DNA of 5,854 nucleotides, from positions 1 to 5,854 of the forward strand of contig CAJTZB010000157.1 of assembly GCA_910583815.1 (NCBI GenBank), read 5' to 3'. The notes beneath the pieces are model-generated. The model saw nothing but the letters and a program-made list of their open reading frames with translations, ran no database searches and was not told the DNA's origin. This DNA is from an uncultured Lachnospiraceae bacterium (GTDB lineage Bacteria > Bacillota > Clostridia > Lachnospirales > Lachnospiraceae). Positions 4,110 through 5,854 of the stretch are shown here, one piece after another; the first letter of the stretch is position 1, and every line of letters starts with the position of its first letter. The position numbers were made by a program, and so were the translations under genes.

Positions 4110-5486
4110 TTACTGCTGCAGGGCACAAAGAAGCAGTTCCCCTTCCTCTGGTTCCGAAAGCACGTGAACCGGCAGGAGTTTTCCTGAAAGCTCTTTCTTC
4201 TCTTGAACCGCCATCCTGATATAGCGCTCCGTATAGCCTGTTTGGAAATCTTCTCCTAACAGATGCGTGTGTTCCTCAAACAGCACTTCCTGTGCTGTTC
4301 CAATAAACCGGCTCCGATATGCTTCTCCAAGCCTTCTCTCCAAAGCCAGCAGACGCTCGCTGCGCTCTGTCTTTTTTTGTTCCGTGACCTGGCCGCTCAT
4401 TTTATCTGCAGCAGTCCCTTTCCTGCGCGAATATTTAAAGACATGGATTTTAGAAAAAGCAACCGTTTCGGCAAAGGCAAGCGTTTCTTCAAACTCCTCA
4501 TCCGTTTCCTGTGGGAAACCGACGATAATATCGGTCGTGATGGCAGGCTCGTTATAAAAATGACGCAGCAGCCTGACACATTCCAGATATTCCTCCGCCG
4601 TATATTTCCGGTTCATCCGTTTTAATACCGTATCTGAACCACTCTGCAAAGACAGATGAAAGTGTGGGCATACCTGCTCACAGCTACTTAAAGTCTTGAC
4701 AAAATTCTCCGTAATAATACGCGGTTCCAAGGAACCAAGGCGGATTCTCCTTATTTCTTTTATCTCATTCAGCTTCTGAATCAGAGAAAGCAACGGCTGC
4801 TCTCCTTCTTTTGCAGGCTGTCCATAAGAAGAGAGATGGATTCCCGTCAAAACAATTTCCTGATAGCCTGCATCTGCCAGACTGCGCACCTCCGAAATTA
4901 CGTCTTCTTCTGCTCTGGAACGGATTCTTCCTCTAGCATATGGAATAATGCAATAACTGCAGAACTGGTTGCAGCCGTCCTGAATTTTAATATATGCCCT
5001 TGTATGGAAAAGCTTGGTAGCAAGTTTCAGTTCTTCATACTCCGATTCCTCTCCAATATCAAGACGTTTATTTTTTACCCCTTTCAGGCAACGCTCTAAA
5101 AGCGGCACGATTTCTTTTTTTTGGTTATTTCCAATAATAAGGTCTATTCCTTCTGCTTTCATTGCCTCTTCGGAAGCCGTCTGCGCATAACAGCCTGCTG
5201 CTACAACAAGCGCTTCTGGATTCCTCTTTTTGGCGCGGTGCAGCATCTGCCTTGATTTGCGGTCTGCCATATTCGTAACAGAACATGTATTTACAATATA
5301 AATATCCGCTGCCTGCCCAAAATCCACAAGAACCGCTCCTGCCGCCGCAACAAGCGCCTGCATCGCTTCTGTTTCATATGAATTCACCTTGCAGCCAAGC
5401 GTCAGAAATGCTATGTTTCTGCCTTCTAGTCCCGATGCCCTTACCTGTTCCATTTCTTTTAGAATCCTTTCCTGCTTTTTGTACAT
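4110..5486 (-). CDS. mtaB: tRNA t6A37 methylthiotransferase MtaB (radical SAM)
   Basis: This 458-residue protein belongs to the methylthiotransferase family, which adds a methylthio group to N6-threonylcarbamoyladenosine at tRNA position 37. The N-terminal domain has FLTLGCKVNSYETEAM (27-42) and the three cysteines C32, C68 (NTCSVTN) and C99 (AGCYAQ) that bind the auxiliary 4Fe-4S cluster. The radical SAM motif is DGCNQFCSYCIIPYARG (170-186), with C172, C176 and C179. Further family motifs are VLTGIHLSSYG (212-222), LGSLEPR (250-256), HLSLQSGSD (277-285) and TDIIVGFPQETDEEF (318-332). A TRAM-like tail follows from about 385. GCKVN and GIHLSSYG favour MtaB over MiaB. The ATG at 5486 is the first start in the frame but has a weak ribosome binding site; M12 (5453) is an alternative. 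Length and motifs are complete. It is transcribed divergently from the HPr-like gene. Confidence 0.94.
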   Translation of the reverse strand: MYKKQERILKEMEQVRASGLEGRNIAFLTLGCKVNSYETEAMQALVAAAGAVLVDFGQAADIYIVNTCSVTNMADRKSRQMLHRAKKRNPEALVVAAGCYAQTASEEAMKAEGIDLIIGNNQKKEIVPLLERCLKGVKNKRLDIGEESEYEELKLATKLFHTRAYIKIQDGCNQFCSYCIIPYARGRIRSRAEEDVISEVRSLADAGYQEIVLTGIHLSSYGQPAKEGEQPLLSLIQKLNEIKEIRRIRLGSLEPRIITENFVKTLSSCEQVCPHFHLSLQSGSDTVLKRMNRKYTAEEYLECVRLLRHFYNEPAITTDIIVGFPQETDEEFEETLAFAETVAFSKIHVFKYSRRKGTAADKMSGQVTEQKKTERSERLLALERRLGEAYRSRFIGTAQEVLFEEHTHLLGEDFQTGYTERYIRMAVQEKKELSGKLLPVHVLSEPEEGELLLCALQQ

Positions 5487-5510
5487 TTCACCGAATCAAA
5501 TCTCTAATTT

Positions 5511-5538
5511 TATCTACTTTGTCTATTGATTTTTACAA
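5511..5538 (-). promoter_or_regulatory. Weak promoter candidate for mtaB
   Basis: On the minus strand TTGTAA (plus 5533-5538) and TAGATA (plus 5511-5516) are 16 nt apart. This would place transcription initiation about 20 nt before ATG 5486. The hexamers are imperfect and the region is AT-rich, so chance matches are likely. It overlaps the promoter candidate of the divergent HPr-like gene. Confidence 0.35.
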
Positions 5539-5554
5539 TAAAAAGAATTAGTAT
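5526..5554 (+). promoter_or_regulatory. Promoter candidate for the HPr-like gene
   Basis: TTGATT (5526-5531) and TAGTAT (5549-5554) are spaced by 17 nt, which would give a leader of about 28 nt to ATG 5590. It lies in the divergent gap with mtaB, so the two transcripts start from overlapping DNA. No clear operator or cre-like palindrome was seen. Confidence 0.5.
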
Positions 5555-5589
5555 AGAAGTGTAGAAAAAATTAATATGGAGGTTTATAT

Positions 5590-5820
5590 ATGACAACAGT
5601 AAATATTTCTTTAAATTCCATCGATAAGGTAAAATCCTTTGTAAACGAAATTACAAAGTTTGATTCCGATTTCGACCTGATTTCCGGAAGATATGTCATT
5701 GATGCAAAATCTATTATGGGTATCTTCAGCCTTGACCTGTCCAAGCCAATTGAATTAAGCATCCATAGCGATAATACGGATGCTATCCTTGCTGCTTTGG
5801 CTCCTTACATCATCCAGTAA
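5590..5820 (+). CDS. HPr-like protein without the PTS histidine (Crh-like)
   Basis: This 76-residue protein has the HPr fold signature KFDSDFDLISGRYVIDAK (23-40) and SIMGIFSLDL (41-50). In true HPr proteins SIMGVMSL holds the serine (Ser46) phosphorylated by HPr kinase; here it is Ser41. Counting back 31 residues, the active-site histidine (His15), which takes phosphate from enzyme I, is replaced by Ser10. The following Arg-Pro pair is replaced by Asp12-Lys13, so phosphate transfer to sugar transporters is not expected. This recalls Crh of Bacillus, which lacks the histidine but keeps the serine and acts with CcpA in catabolite repression; equivalence is inference. GGAGG lies 7 nt before the ATG, an excellent ribosome binding site. 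It stands alone on the plus strand, divergent from mtaB, and the 34 nt after it hold nothing assignable. Confidence 0.85.
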   Translation: MTTVNISLNSIDKVKSFVNEITKFDSDFDLISGRYVIDAKSIMGIFSLDLSKPIELSIHSDNTDAILAALAPYIIQ

Positions 5821-5854
5821 ATACCATACATAAAACTCAGTCTTTAAAAGGGTG

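Noticed and set aside
4263..4625. Plus-strand open frames within mtaB
   Set aside because: They are shadows of mtaB codons on the opposite strand, with no start signals or recognisable protein content.
5571..5762. Minus-strand open frame opposite the HPr-like gene
   Set aside because: It is antisense to a gene with a strong ribosome binding site and clear HPr-fold motifs, and its product shows no recognisable features.

Overview
The window looks like part of a core housekeeping operon from a low-to-mid GC member of the Clostridia, most probably a Lachnospiraceae-type Firmicute. This rests on gene order, on the protein sequences (an IreB homologue, RNase J with a basic N-terminal extension, a truncated MltG-like protein, a degenerate HPr) and on strong GGAGG-type ribosome binding sites. 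The assignment is by recognition only; no database search was possible.

Almost everything is on the minus strand, so transcription runs from right to left. In that order: mtaB (5486-4110), a tRNA methylthiotransferase; a 90-150 nt gap with a good promoter candidate and a hairpin; ireB (3962-3705), a small substrate of a PASTA-type Ser/Thr kinase; ruvX/yqgF (3529-3089), a RuvC-like nuclease; a small acidic DUF1292/YrzB-family gene (2967-2686); rnj (2671-677), ribonuclease J; a membrane-anchored MltG-like protein lacking the catalytic domain (617-210); and the first 71 codons of a TrmR/YrrM-type O-methyltransferase (213-1), which runs off the left edge. The series IreB - RuvX - DUF1292 - MltG - O-methyltransferase matches the Bacillus subtilis yrzL-yrrK-yrzB-yrrL-yrrM cluster, here with rnj inserted and mtaB upstream. 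The common theme is RNA maturation and decay (MtaB, RuvX, RNase J, the tRNA methyltransferase) next to cell-envelope functions (IreB, MltG-like).

At the right end a plus-strand gene (5590-5820) diverges from mtaB. It encodes an HPr-fold protein that has lost the PTS phosphorylation histidine but keeps the regulatory serine, resembling Crh of Bacillus in logic. The 103-nt divergent gap carries a promoter candidate for each side. After 5820 only 34 nt remain, with nothing assignable.

The least ordinary feature is a structured intergenic repeat present twice in the same orientation, flanking ruvX (about 2968-3094 and 3530-3675). The copies share a 33-bp core with one mismatch (3029-3061 and 3596-3628), followed after a constant 5-nt spacer by a long AT-rich hairpin. 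The hairpin arms differ in sequence between copies but remain complementary in each. A GC-rich mini-hairpin module accompanies both. No tRNA, rRNA, CRISPR array, transposase gene or convincing intrinsic terminator is visible, and no stretch over 300 nt lacks a gene.
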